From an uncultured Victivallis sp. (GTDB lineage Bacteria; Verrucomicrobiota; Lentisphaeria; Victivallales; Victivallaceae), in assembly GCA_944389815.1 (NCBI GenBank), contig CALXNS010000070.1, positions 33,862-97,861 on the forward strand: DNA of 64,000 nt. Direction: 5' to 3'. Made by a program: the position numbers and the translations under genes. Below are positions 15,967-25,651 of the stretch, in pieces; within the stretch, counting starts at the first letter, position 1, and each line of letters starts with the position of its first letter. The notes beneath the pieces were generated by a model. It searched no databases and was not told the DNA's origin. It saw only the letters and a program-made list of their open reading frames with translations.

Positions 15967-17900
15967 AAATTGAGCATCCCGCCGGCGAGAATGATTCGGA
16001 TGTCTTCCGCCGAAAGCCGGTGTTTGAAGACGATCTCCCGCGTCGTGCCGTCCTGTTTGCGGAGTTCACCCTTCACCGCGCCGCCCGCGGCAAGCTGTTC
16101 GCGAAGATTGTGGAACTGCAGCGAATCACCTTCCTCAATGGCATCGTAATCCGCGACGTCGGAGAAGAGCAGCGGCACGATGCCGAAGTTGACCAGGTTC
16201 GCACTGTGAATGCGTTCGATCGCCAGCGCCGCGACCACCTTCACTCCGAGGTACATCGGGCAGATCGCCGCATGTTCGCGGCTCGAACCCTGCCCGTAAC
16301 TGTCGCGCCCGATGATGACACCGGCCCGGCCGGAATCGCGCACGGCCGCCGCCCGTTCGGCGAAGGTCGGTTTGCCGGGTTCGGAGAAGCATTCGAAGAC
16401 GACCTTCGAATAGGCCGGGATGTTGCTGCGCAGTTTCAGGTGAATTCCCGCCGGCATGATGTGATCGGTGGTGATCTTGTCGCCGACCTTGATGACCACG
16501 ACGCCGTCGAGTTCTTCCGGCAGCGGCGTGTTGACCGGCGGTTGTCCGATGGTGCGTTTGCGGATGATCTCTCCGGTGCCCGCCGGATGGCGGATCATGC
16601 CGTCGTCGATCAGGAACTTCTCCGGTTCGGCGACGACGGGATATTCGATTCCGAGCGTGCGCGGATCGGTGAATTTTCCGGTCAGCGCGACCGCGACCGC
16701 GGTTTCCGGGCTGACCAGGTACGCCTGATCGCCCCTGGTGCCGGTGCGTCCGGCGAAGTTGCGGTTGAACGTCCGCACGCTCACCGTGTCGTCGGCCGGG
16801 CTCTGGCCCTGACCGATGCAGGGGCCGCAGCCGCTCTCGAGAATCCGGGCGCCGGCGCCGATGATGTCGGCGAGCATTCCATTGCGGGCGAGCATTTCCA
16901 GCACCTGACGGCTGCCGGGGGCGATTGCCAATGTGACACTCGGGGCGATTCTGCGGCCGCGGAGCGTCTGCGCCACCATCGCCAGATCGCGGTAACTGCT
17001 GTTGGTGCAGCTGCCGATGATCACCTGATCGACCTTGATGTCGCCGAGCGATTCGACCGTTTTGATGTTGTCTGGACTGGAGGGGCAGGCCGCGAGCGGC
17101 TGGATTTCGGCGAGGTCGATTTCGATGAGCTGATCGTATTCGGCGTCGTCATCGGCGGCCAGCGGCACGAAGACATCCGCGCGCCCCTGGGCGGTGAGGA
17201 AACGTTTCGTCGATTCATCCGAGGGGAATACGCTGGTGGTCACACCGAGTTCGGCGCCCATGTTGGTGATCGTTGCGCGCTGCGGCACCGAGAGCGTGGC
17301 GACGCCGGGACCGAAATATTCGGCGACCGAACCGACGTTCCCCTTGGTCGTCAGGATCGAGAGCACTTTTAAAATCACATCTTTGGCCGCGCACCACGGC
17401 TGAAGTTTTCCCGTGAGGCGGATTCCGATCACCTTGGGATAGGGGATGCGGAAGGGTTTTCCGGCCATCGCCAGCGCCACGTCGAGGCCGCCTGCGCCGA
17501 TGGCGAGCATGCCGATGCCGCCGCCGGTCGGGGTGTGCGAATCCGACCCGATCAGGGTTTTGCCCGGCGCGCCGAACCGCTCCAGATGCACCTGATGGCA
17601 GATGCCGTTGCCCGGAGGCGAAAAGAGCACGCCCTTGTTCGAGGCGACGCTCTGCAGATAGAGGTGGTCGTTGCGGTTTTCCGGTCCGTTCTGCATCATA
17701 TTGTGGTCGACGTAGGAGACCGAGAGTTCGGTTTTGACCCGGGGGACGTTCATCGCCTCAAGTTCGAGGTACGCCATCGTTCCGGTGGCGTCCTGTGTCA
17801 GGGTCTGGTCGATGCGGATGGCGACGGGCTTTCCGGTTTCCCGGCTCCCCTCCACGAAATGGGCGTCGATGATTTTCTGAACGACTGTGCCTCTGGCCAT
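15963..17900 (-). CDS. aconitate hydratase, Aquifex type
   Basis: 645 residues, matching the short bacterial form known as the putative Aquifex-type aconitase. An AAGGAG lies nine bases before the ATG. The 4Fe-4S cluster ligands are visible in GSCTNSSY and ESGCGPCIG. GSDSHTPTGGGIGMLAIGAGG and NRNFAGRTG are further active-site blocks. The swivel domain is C-terminal with GDKITTDHI and GRDSYGQGSSREHAA. It should interconvert citrate and isocitrate. Homoaconitase or isopropylmalate isomerase activity is less likely, since those enzymes are usually split, but cannot be excluded. Confidence 0.9.
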   Translation of the reverse strand: MARGTVVQKIIDAHFVEGSRETGKPVAIRIDQTLTQDATGTMAYLELEAMNVPRVKTELSVSYVDHNMMQNGPENRNDHLYLQSVASNKGVLFSPPGNGICHQVHLERFGAPGKTLIGSDSHTPTGGGIGMLAIGAGGLDVALAMAGKPFRIPYPKVIGIRLTGKLQPWCAAKDVILKVLSILTTKGNVGSVAEYFGPGVATLSVPQRATITNMGAELGVTTSVFPSDESTKRFLTAQGRADVFVPLAADDDAEYDQLIEIDLAEIQPLAACPSSPDNIKTVESLGDIKVDQVIIGSCTNSSYRDLAMVAQTLRGRRIAPSVTLAIAPGSRQVLEMLARNGMLADIIGAGARILESGCGPCIGQGQSPADDTVSVRTFNRNFAGRTGTRGDQAYLVSPETAVAVALTGKFTDPRTLGIEYPVVAEPEKFLIDDGMIRHPAGTGEIIRKRTIGQPPVNTPLPEELDGVVVIKVGDKITTDHIMPAGIHLKLRSNIPAYSKVVFECFSEPGKPTFAERAAAVRDSGRAGVIIGRDSYGQGSSREHAAICPMYLGVKVVAALAIERIHSANLVNFGIVPLLFSDVADYDAIEEGDSLQFHNLREQLAAGGAVKGELRKQDGTTREIVFKHRLSAEDIRIILAGGMLNL

Positions 17901-17966
17901 GATGTTGATCTCCTTCGTGTAAAAACAGTCTGATCTTCTCTTTAAAATAATATTATGAATAATATA

Positions 17967-20900
17967 TCACGCGCCTTCGCGCTCTTCCAGCAGGAAACGC
18001 AGCTCTTCGATCGAAAACGCCGCCGCTGCCTCCGGATTGTCGATCACGGCGTCGAACATCTGCTGTTTGCGTTCCTGCAATTCGAGAATCTTCTCCTCGA
18101 TGGAATCTTTGACCACCAGTTTCAAACTGGTGACCGGTTTCGTCTGGCCGATGCGGTGGGTGCGGTCGGCGGCCTGAAGTTCCACCGCCGGATTCCACCA
18201 CGGGTCGTAGATGATCACCGTGTCGGCGCTGGTGAGATTCAATCCGGTTCCGCCGGCTTTCAAACTCAGAAGAAAGAGCGGAATCTCCGGCGAACGGTTG
18301 AAGTGATCCACGCGCTGCTGCCGGTTGCGGGTGGACCCGTCGAGATATTCGAAGGGAATCTGATTGGTTTCCAGTTCCGGAATCGTCAGCGCGAGAAGAC
18401 TCGTGAATTGACTGAAAAGCAATACCTTGTGACCGCTGTCGAAATGTTCGTGCAGCAGTTCGAGGAGCAGTTCGGTCTTGGCCGACGGAATCCCTTTCCC
18501 GACCTCGCCCGGCAGCAGCGCGGGGTGACAGCAGATCTGGCGCAGCCGCAGCAGCGTATTGAATACCGCCGCATTGCCGCGGGTATCTCCGGGGGCGATG
18601 CCGGCGAGCTGTTCGAGTCCTTCGCGGCGGATTTTTTCATAGAGCGCCCGCTGTTCCGGTTCCATTTCGCAGAAGACGGTCCGTTCGGTCTTCGGCGGCA
18701 GATCAGCGGCGACCTCGCGTTTGGTTCGGCGCTTGATGAACGGTCCGATCCGGGCGGCCAGATCGTCGCGCAAATCAGCCCGTTCCCGGATCTCCGCGTA
18801 ATAACGACGGAACGCCGGAAGCGTCCCGAGCAAGCCCGGCTGCAGGAAATCCATGATGCTCCAGAGATCCTCCGGGGAATTTTCCAGCGGAGTACCGGTC
18901 AGCACAATCCGGTGAGCCGCTTCGATGCTTTTGCAGTTCTTCGCATTGGACGATCCGGGGTTTTTGATATGCTGCGCTTCGTCGAGCACCAGAAAACTGA
19001 AGTGGAATTTCCGCAGCTGGGGCGCGCTCAGCCGGGCGGCGGCGTAGGAGAGAATGACCAGATCGTATTGCGTCATGCTCTTCCAGACGGCGTCGCGTTC
19101 ATTGCCGCGCGGAGCCGCGACCCGGAATTCCGGAACGAACCGGTTCGCTTCGCGCACCCAGTTGTCGACCAGCGACGCGGGACAGACGATCAGAGCCGGC
19201 GGCCCGCTGCGTTCCTTGCGTGAAGCGAGCAGCGCCAGAAGCTGAACGGTTTTCCCCAGTCCCATTTCATCGGCCAGAACCGCATTGAAGTTGCGGTCGA
19301 CGAGGGATTGGAGGAAGCGGACGCCTTCGCGCTGATAGTTGCGCAGAACCGCGTGAAGTTTGTACGGCGGTCCGGCTTCAGTCCGGATCGGGCACTCGGG
19401 GCCGGCGGCGATTTCCGGAATCATCGCGCCGGGAATGTTGCGCGTGAGATGCGTGTAGTACGCCGCCGCGAAGAACGGCACTTCGAAAGTGCGCCCGACC
19501 GGATCGATGCGGCGCAGAAAGGTTCCGGACGCGGAGAGAAAGAGCGAGAGCGGCGTCGGAATCTTGACCGGCCCCGCGCCCGGCAGCACCAGATAATTTT
19601 CCCCGGAGCGGGCCGCGTCGATACAGCTTTTCCAATCGGCCGGTTCCCGGCCGGCGGCGAGCTCGAACCCGACCGCGTAACCATCCTGCTTGATTGCGAG
19701 CAGCCGGCAACGGAGTTCGACAGGGGGAACCCCGTCCGCACCGCGCAGTCTGGCGGCGAGCCGTCCGGCCAGCGAGAGAGCGGGCATCCGTTCCATCCAG
19801 CAGGGGAGCGTCAGGTCGAGGAAGGTGCCGATCCGCGCCGCGCCGTCGATGGTGTACGCATTGTTTTCGTGTGAGAATCCGAAGAGGGCGAGTTCGTTTT
19901 CGAACATCCGTTCCGCAGCCTCATCGCGTTTCCAGAACCGGCCTGCCTCGGCGACCAGTCGCCCGGATTCCGGCGCGAATCTGGTCAGATGGCCTTCGTG
20001 ACGATAAAGATATTCAATTCGCAGTTCAAAACGGTTCGGTTCCGGGAAGGTTCCGTCGAGCCGGATGCCGAGGTCGCGTCCGGGAATGCTGAAATCCCGG
20101 ACGTCGATCACCGGCAGCGGAAACGACGCGAGAAATTGTTCCGAGGTCATTCCTTCCGGCGGAGATTGAACCGTTGAACGGAAAAAATTCCGCAGCCAGC
20201 TTATTTCACAGGTTGCCGGCACGAAGAAATATTCCCCTTCCCGTCCGATCCAGCATCCGGCGCGTCCGGTGATGACCTTGGCGCCGGCGGTCGGCAGCGC
20301 GGCGCCGTCGACCCGGATGCCGGGACAGAGTTTGCCGTCGTTCCGGCGCAGCAGCACCGCTTCGGCGAACCCGCCGCGCACATGGAGCTGTCGTCCGGAG
20401 CGGGTGAAACGCGGGAACCCGACCAGGCAGTGAAAAAATTCCGCGGTCGCTTCGGCGTTCAGCAAAATCTGGGAGTTTTCCGCTTCGCCGTTGATGGCGA
20501 GAAACCGGATGATCTGCTGTTCGTGCAAAGAGAAATGTTCCAGCTTGAGCGTCACGGTCAAGGATTTGTCGAAATAGAGCTGTCGCAGATTGTTGAGGTT
20601 GCCGAGATATTCGCGACCCGGGGTGTGCAGCTTGACCGAGAGCACGGCGTTCTCCCATTTGCTCGGCACGTGCGGGAACGCGCCTGCGGCATCGATCGTC
20701 AACGTTGCCAGCGGGGTGCGGGCCCGGTTCGCGAGCATCGGGAGGGACTCCTGCTTCAGACCGCCGTAATAACTGGCTTTCTCCTCCTCCGGAACAGCCG
20801 CGAACTTCGGATTGAATCTGCCGCCGTAAAGGATCAATGCGACCGCATGGGCGCACAACCCCTTCTCCAGTCTCCGGCAGTCGCACCATGCCTCCGGCGT

Positions 20901-21080
20901 CTCTCCGGTTCTGACGCAAACCGAAATCGGTCCGGCTGCGGCATGAAACCGGGCGTGCAGACGACCTTCCCGGTCGCGCCATGCACCGGTAAGAGCGCCG
21001 CTCTTGAGCAGCGCTTTTGCCTCCTTGAGCACGGGAGGTCCGGCCAGTTCACTGAGGCGGTCTTCGAAACTTTTCTTCAT
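17967..21080 (-). CDS. SNF2-family helicase with SWIM zinc finger
   Basis: 1037 residues. A SWIM zinc finger lies near the N-terminus (Cys66, Cys68, Cys76, His78 in CDCRRLEKGLCAH). A long middle region of unassigned fold is followed by the SNF2 ATPase core: ADEMGLGKT (about residue 606), LDEAQHIKN (about 700), LTGTPLENSPEDLWS, then the second helicase lobe with SQFTSLL, DGSTRNRQQRVDHF, LSLKAGGTGLNL and AADRTHRIGQ. This architecture is common in bacteria and acts as a DNA translocase of unknown target. AGAGGAATT precedes the ATG. It is divergent from the dehydratase fusion. Confidence 0.9.
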   Translation of the reverse strand: MKKSFEDRLSELAGPPVLKEAKALLKSGALTGAWRDREGRLHARFHAAAGPISVCVRTGETPEAWCDCRRLEKGLCAHAVALILYGGRFNPKFAAVPEEEKASYYGGLKQESLPMLANRARTPLATLTIDAAGAFPHVPSKWENAVLSVKLHTPGREYLGNLNNLRQLYFDKSLTVTLKLEHFSLHEQQIIRFLAINGEAENSQILLNAEATAEFFHCLVGFPRFTRSGRQLHVRGGFAEAVLLRRNDGKLCPGIRVDGAALPTAGAKVITGRAGCWIGREGEYFFVPATCEISWLRNFFRSTVQSPPEGMTSEQFLASFPLPVIDVRDFSIPGRDLGIRLDGTFPEPNRFELRIEYLYRHEGHLTRFAPESGRLVAEAGRFWKRDEAAERMFENELALFGFSHENNAYTIDGAARIGTFLDLTLPCWMERMPALSLAGRLAARLRGADGVPPVELRCRLLAIKQDGYAVGFELAAGREPADWKSCIDAARSGENYLVLPGAGPVKIPTPLSLFLSASGTFLRRIDPVGRTFEVPFFAAAYYTHLTRNIPGAMIPEIAAGPECPIRTEAGPPYKLHAVLRNYQREGVRFLQSLVDRNFNAVLADEMGLGKTVQLLALLASRKERSGPPALIVCPASLVDNWVREANRFVPEFRVAAPRGNERDAVWKSMTQYDLVILSYAAARLSAPQLRKFHFSFLVLDEAQHIKNPGSSNAKNCKSIEAAHRIVLTGTPLENSPEDLWSIMDFLQPGLLGTLPAFRRYYAEIRERADLRDDLAARIGPFIKRRTKREVAADLPPKTERTVFCEMEPEQRALYEKIRREGLEQLAGIAPGDTRGNAAVFNTLLRLRQICCHPALLPGEVGKGIPSAKTELLLELLHEHFDSGHKVLLFSQFTSLLALTIPELETNQIPFEYLDGSTRNRQQRVDHFNRSPEIPLFLLSLKAGGTGLNLTSADTVIIYDPWWNPAVELQAADRTHRIGQTKPVTSLKLVVKDSIEEKILELQERKQQMFDAVIDNPEAAAAFSIEELRFLLEEREGA

Positions 21081-21207
21081 AATTCCTCTTTATTGGAGAT
21101 ACGAAAGCCTATTAACATAATCGCTCTTTTGAAGTTTTTCCAGTTAAATTCCGGCTGGAAGTGGAAAAAAAAGAAAATGCGGTGTATAGTAATCATTACG
21201 ATTTATT

Positions 21208-23316
21208 ATGATAATGAAAGATGACCGGTTCAACATGGAAAAGATGTATTTGGGGATCGACATAGGTTCGACCACATTCAAGGCGGTGCTGCTCAATGAA
21301 CGCGGTAAAGTGCGGCAGACCCTTTATCAGCGGACGCGTCCCGTCGATACCGGGCGGGTGCGCTGCTCTGGAGTCTGTGCCAAATGCGGAGCGTGCAATT
21401 TCGGAAGATTGCGTCAGACGGTGGATAAATTTCTGCTCGACGCCGGCTTGACCGGATTGGGCGATATCAGCTGCACGGTGGTGACCGGCAGTCAGATCGT
21501 GGAGGATACCGCGGATTTCGTGCCTTACGATTTCCGGGTGAGCGAGGTGACCGCGCATGTGGCGGGAGCGCGCCATTATCATCCGGAATGCAAGGCGATT
21601 CTGGACGTCGGCGGTCAGGACAGCAAGGCGATGGTCTTCAACGACCGCATGCAGATGTGGAACTACAAGATGAGCGGCATCTGCGCCGCCGGAACCGGCG
21701 CGTTTCTCGACAGCGTGGCAGTCAAGCTCAACGTCCCGGTCGAAGAGATGGCCGAACGGGTCAATTACGACAGCAATCTGGAGTTTTCGTCGGTCTGCGC
21801 GGTGTTGTCGGCGACGTCGATCAATAAATTCAAGAACCGTTTCCCGATGGGGGATATCATCGGTGGCGCATGTCGCGCCCAGGCGCGGACGATCATGTCC
21901 GGCGTCGGCGAACTGTTCCTCGGTTATCGCGGGCCGATCATCTTCCAGGGGGGCGTCGCCTACAACCGGGCGGTCGCATATTATCTGCGGGAGATCACCG
22001 GCAACGAAATCGTAATTCCGGAATTTCATGGCGTGATGGGCGCACTCGGAGCGGCGTGTCTCGCACTGCAGTTCTCCAGCCTCAAGGGGAAACTCGATAT
22101 GGAGGCCGGGCTTCCGCCGCCGGTGCGTCATCTGGAATCGATCTCGCTGCGGGCGAAGGCGACCCGGCGCGATTTTCTCGGGAAGAGCAGCGCTCCGCTG
22201 GTGTGGCGCAATCTCTTCTTCCCGACGGAAGTGCTCAATGCCCTCGGGGTGCGTTCTCTGACGCTGGAGACCTATGCGGCGCTCTTTGCGCGCAGCCAGC
22301 ACAAGGTGAAGAAGGCGTTCGACAAGGCGGCCTGCAAGGGATTCTCCGGCGAAACCTGCTCCTTCCTGCGGGTGCTCGAAGGCGTCGAACTGCCGAAGCC
22401 TGCGTTCGGGGTTTCGACTTCGCAGCCGTGTCAGCAGGGGGAACGGATATTCCGCGATCTCGGGCGAACCTACGGATTGGAGAAGCGTTTCTTTTCGCTT
22501 CAGACGCCGGCGACCGCCGACGGGTTCGAGATGTCGGTCGAACATCTCGCCGAGGAACTTGAACGCGCCGTGCGTCTGATGGAGGAGGCCACCGGATTGA
22601 AGATGGATCCCGCCCGGTTGCGCGAGGCGTGCGAACACTCGAATGAATCGCGTCATTATTCGCGTCTGTGCAATGAACTGCGTTACAACAGTCCGCCGCT
22701 GATCCGCGGCGGCCAGGCGATTTATTTTGCTTCGATCTTCTCGCAGCTCTGGGGGCGCCCGGAGCTGACTGCGATCCAGAAGAAACTCTACGAGGAACTT
22801 CAGCAGATCCGCGAGGAGATCGGCGATTCGGTGCGGATCGAAGACACGCACCGGCTGCTCTGGCTGCATCTGCCGCCGTTTTACGACACATCGCTGCTTG
22901 ATTATGTGGAGGTGCACTGCAAGGCGCCGATCATCTTCGAGGAGGTGAACTTCGTCGGCTGGCAGGAACTCGATCCGATGGATCCCTACCGGTCGCTGGC
23001 GCGCAAGCTCATGACGGTCGGTTTCATGGATCCTGCGCTGCGGGTGAAGACGATTCTCGAGGAGGCGAAGAAGATTCGTTACAACGGCTGCCTGCTGTAC
23101 AATCACGGGTTCGGCCGCTGTTCAATGTCGGACAGTTCCTTTGTCAAGCACCTGCGCGAAGAACTCAATCGCGCGGCGATTCCGCTTCTGGTGCTCGACG
23201 GCGACTGCGTTGACACCACGATCGATCCGTGCAGCACGGAAACGAAGATCAGCGCCTACGTCGAGGCGCTCAACGAGAAGAAATACGGTAATATTTTCGG
23301 GCGGCTCAACGGTTGA
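21208..23316 (+). CDS. 2-hydroxyacyl-CoA dehydratase activase fused to dehydratase (HGD-D) subunit
   Basis: 702 residues from the ATG at 21208; starts at 21235 or 21244 would remove only the variable leader. Residues ~13-290 are a BadF/BcrA-type activase of the ASKHA fold: GIDIGSTTFKAV, DVGGQDSKAM, CAAGTGAFLDSV and SSVCAVLSATSINKF, the last two carrying the cysteines that bridge a dimer's 4Fe-4S cluster. Residues ~320-700 match the dehydratase D family, with cysteines in GETCSFLR, SQPCQQG and FGRCSMSD. Activases use ATP to send one low-potential electron to the partner; here both are on one chain. An extra four-cysteine insert (Cys53, 57, 60, 63) is in the activase. The substrate is unknown; a double-cubane reductase is an alternative to a true dehydratase. 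Confidence 0.85.
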   Translation: MIMKDDRFNMEKMYLGIDIGSTTFKAVLLNERGKVRQTLYQRTRPVDTGRVRCSGVCAKCGACNFGRLRQTVDKFLLDAGLTGLGDISCTVVTGSQIVEDTADFVPYDFRVSEVTAHVAGARHYHPECKAILDVGGQDSKAMVFNDRMQMWNYKMSGICAAGTGAFLDSVAVKLNVPVEEMAERVNYDSNLEFSSVCAVLSATSINKFKNRFPMGDIIGGACRAQARTIMSGVGELFLGYRGPIIFQGGVAYNRAVAYYLREITGNEIVIPEFHGVMGALGAACLALQFSSLKGKLDMEAGLPPPVRHLESISLRAKATRRDFLGKSSAPLVWRNLFFPTEVLNALGVRSLTLETYAALFARSQHKVKKAFDKAACKGFSGETCSFLRVLEGVELPKPAFGVSTSQPCQQGERIFRDLGRTYGLEKRFFSLQTPATADGFEMSVEHLAEELERAVRLMEEATGLKMDPARLREACEHSNESRHYSRLCNELRYNSPPLIRGGQAIYFASIFSQLWGRPELTAIQKKLYEELQQIREEIGDSVRIEDTHRLLWLHLPPFYDTSLLDYVEVHCKAPIIFEEVNFVGWQELDPMDPYRSLARKLMTVGFMDPALRVKTILEEAKKIRYNGCLLYNHGFGRCSMSDSSFVKHLREELNRAAIPLLVLDGDCVDTTIDPCSTETKISAYVEALNEKKYGNIFGRLNG

Positions 23317-23360
23317 GCAAGCCGACCGCAATGTTTTCCCGGGGAAAGGGGGCAGAAATC

Positions 23361-23711
23361 GTGATTCGTCGCAATGGAGAATACCGCAGTGAGGTGCGCC
23401 GCGAAATGCGCGGCGGTTCGGGCGAGGTGAAAATCGAGCATTTCTGGGAACCGAAGAGCGAAATGCATTCCCATACGCGCATGTTCGCTCGCCTGACGCT
23501 CGAGCCGGGCAGTTCGATCGGTTTTCATCCTCACGACGGCGAAGAGGAGATTTTCGTTGTGGTCCGCGGTCGGGCCGAAGCGGATGACAACGGCCGGATC
23601 GTCGAACTTGGCGTCGGAGACACGCTTCTCACCGGCGACGGCGCCGGTCACGCGATCCGGTGCATCGGAGATGAGACGCTGGAGCTGGTGGCGGTGATCG
23701 GAACGTATTGA
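23361..23711 (+). CDS. small cupin-domain protein
   Basis: 116 residues from the GTG at 23361, preceded by a GGGGG ribosome site eight bases upstream; the longer frame from a TTG at 23313 is less likely. One cupin fold is visible: LEPGSSIGFHPHDGEEEIFVV gives the first motif with the metal-type histidines and glutamate (H-H-E), and GDTLLTGDGAGHAI the second. The substrate is not evident; such proteins may be isomerases, ligand sensors or metal-binding proteins. It lies between the dehydratase fusion and lysA. Confidence 0.75.
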   Translation: MIRRNGEYRSEVRREMRGGSGEVKIEHFWEPKSEMHSHTRMFARLTLEPGSSIGFHPHDGEEEIFVVVRGRAEADDNGRIVELGVGDTLLTGDGAGHAIRCIGDETLELVAVIGTY

Positions 23712-23741
23712 TTGAATATGGTGCGCGAGGGAACGGAATCG

Positions 23742-24959
23742 ATGTTGAGTGATGAATTTCTGTTGAAGCTGGCGGGCGAATACGGCACGCCGCTTTTTGT
23801 TTACGACGGTGATATGGTTGTGGAGCGTTACAAGGCGCTGTTCAATTATATTCCGTATCCGCGGCTGCGGATTCAGTATGCGCTGAAGGCGAACTACAAT
23901 CCGGGACTGCTCGGTTTGCTGCGGAATGCCGGCGCCGGACTGGACACCGTAAGTCCGGGCGAGGTGGAGCTGGCGTTGCGTCTCGGGTTTCCCCGCGAAC
24001 GGATCATCTATACGGCCAACAATATGACCGATGCGGAGTTCCGCGCCGTGCGCGAGACCGGCGTGGTGATGAACATCGGTTCGCTCTCCCGATTGGCGAA
24101 AGTTGCGCGGGAGTTTCCGGGCAGCCGGATTTGTCTGCGGTTCAATCCGGACGTCTGCGACGGCGACAGCGCCGGAACGATGACCGGCGGAGATCTGACG
24201 AAGTTCGGCATCCTCCTTGATGCGGTCGATGAAGTGTGCTCCCTGGTTCGTTCCGGCAATTTGAAGGTGGTCGGACTGCACGAGCACACCGGCAGCGGGC
24301 TGCAGCATACGGAATCGGTGTTCCGGAGCATGGAAAATCTGATGCGGATCGCAACTCCGGAGAATTTCCCCGATCTGGAATTCCTCGATTTCGGCGGCGG
24401 GTTCAAGGTGCCGTACAAACCCGATGAGAAACGGGTCGATTATTACGCGATGGGCGCGGAGATCGTCGCGCGTTTCAATGCCTTCTGCCGCGGTTACGGC
24501 CGCGAACTGGACATGCTCTTCGAACCGGGTAAATACATGGTTGCCGAATGCGGTCATCTTCTGGTCGAGGTCAATACGATCAAGCATAATCGAACCCGGA
24601 CCATCGCCGGCTGCAATTCGGGTTTCCCGCAGCTGATCCGCCCGGTGATGTACGGTGCGTACCATCACATCCGGAATTTAAGCAACCCCTCCGGCGCTCC
24701 GCAGCTCTACGATGTCTGCGGCAACATCTGCGAGACCGGCGACCGTTTCGCCGAACAGCGCATGCTGCCGGAGATCCGGGAATACGACATTCTGAGCATC
24801 GAAAACGCCGGAGCGTATTGTTATTCGATGGGCGGCGTTTACAATCTTCGGCCGATGCCGCCGGAAGTGGTGGTTTCGAATGGCCGGGTGATTGCCCGCC
24901 GGCGCGGGTTGAGCAATGCACAGCTGGCCGGAATGATCCTGGAGGAGATGGAGTCATGA
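23742..24959 (+). CDS. lysA: diaminopimelate decarboxylase
   Basis: 405 residues from the ATG at 23742, chosen for GAGGGA nine bases upstream. It is a fold-type III PLP enzyme that makes L-lysine from meso-diaminopimelate. The PLP lysine is in YALKANYNPG near the N-terminus; GLHEHTGSG, FLDFGGGFKVPY and FEPGKYMV form the cofactor pocket; the second-subunit cysteine motif CETGDRFA and GAYCYSMGGVYN complete the active site. The HEHTGS and EPGK forms differ slightly from the commoner HIGS and EPGR. A carboxynorspermidine decarboxylase is a less likely alternative. Confidence 0.85.
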   Translation: MLSDEFLLKLAGEYGTPLFVYDGDMVVERYKALFNYIPYPRLRIQYALKANYNPGLLGLLRNAGAGLDTVSPGEVELALRLGFPRERIIYTANNMTDAEFRAVRETGVVMNIGSLSRLAKVAREFPGSRICLRFNPDVCDGDSAGTMTGGDLTKFGILLDAVDEVCSLVRSGNLKVVGLHEHTGSGLQHTESVFRSMENLMRIATPENFPDLEFLDFGGGFKVPYKPDEKRVDYYAMGAEIVARFNAFCRGYGRELDMLFEPGKYMVAECGHLLVEVNTIKHNRTRTIAGCNSGFPQLIRPVMYGAYHHIRNLSNPSGAPQLYDVCGNICETGDRFAEQRMLPEIREYDILSIENAGAYCYSMGGVYNLRPMPPEVVVSNGRVIARRRGLSNAQLAGMILEEMES

Positions 24960-25651
24960 GCGGTGCGAAATATGCTGCGGCGCTCGATCTGGCGGGAACT
25001 CTGGCCGGTTTCGCCGTGCTGAAGGACGGCGCGGCGCTCTTCGACCTGGCCACCCCGATGCGGGGGCGTGAATCCGCCCGGCTGGCGGCGTGGGTGCTTG
25101 ACGAACTGCAGCAGCACGGTTTGACGCTGGAGGAGATCAGTGAATGGACCGTCGGCGCGGGGCCGGGGAGTTTCACCGGGATGCGGCTGGCGGCGGCGCT
25201 GGTTTCGGGATGGAGTTTCGGCAAACCGGAAATCCGGAGACGGTGCGTGCCGACTGCCGTCGCGCTGGCGGCGGCCGCCGGGGCGGGAACGGTGGAAGGA
25301 GAAAAAATCGGTTGTCTCTTCGACGGACGCAACCGCGAATTGATTTATTTTCCGCTGCAATGGAATTCGGGCGAATGGGTGCCCGCCGGGCGGGGGGCGG
25401 TTTACGACGGTGCGCGTGCTGTGGAAATGTTGCGCGCCGCCGATGCGGATTTTTCCGGTTTGATTGCGTGGGAAGGGGAATGTCCGGCGTTGGCGAAACT
25501 GCTGCCGGAGGAGTTAATGGCGCGTATCCGGCGTGTGGCGGTGCCGCATTATTCGGCGTTGGCGGCGGCGCGCTATCGGAAATTTGACGGCGATCTTACA
25601 GATCTTGTGTATATTCGACCGGCGGTGTTTACCGCACCTGTAAACGCATGA
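24956..25651 (+). CDS. tsaB: tRNA threonylcarbamoyladenosine biosynthesis protein TsaB
   Basis: 231 residues, starting with an ATGA overlap with lysA. TsaB is the catalytically inactive partner of TsaD in forming t6A37 in tRNAs that read ANN codons. The family signature GAGPGSFTGMRLAAAL is complete, with an N-terminal LDLAGTLAGFAVL region like the ASKHA fold. Its own partner genes tsaD and tsaE are not in the window. The stop overlaps the next start by four bases. Confidence 0.9.
   Translation: MSGAKYAAALDLAGTLAGFAVLKDGAALFDLATPMRGRESARLAAWVLDELQQHGLTLEEISEWTVGAGPGSFTGMRLAAALVSGWSFGKPEIRRRCVPTAVALAAAAGAGTVEGEKIGCLFDGRNRELIYFPLQWNSGEWVPAGRGAVYDGARAVEMLRAADADFSGLIAWEGECPALAKLLPEELMARIRRVAVPHYSALAAARYRKFDGDLTDLVYIRPAVFTAPVNA

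Noticed and set aside
16020..17372. A 450-codon plus-strand frame opposite the aconitase
   Set aside because: Composition-driven shadow; the minus strand carries all aconitase motifs.
21196..23106. A 636-codon minus-strand frame opposite the dehydratase fusion
   Set aside because: The plus strand has clear ATPase and dehydratase motifs; this frame has none and is Arg/His-rich.
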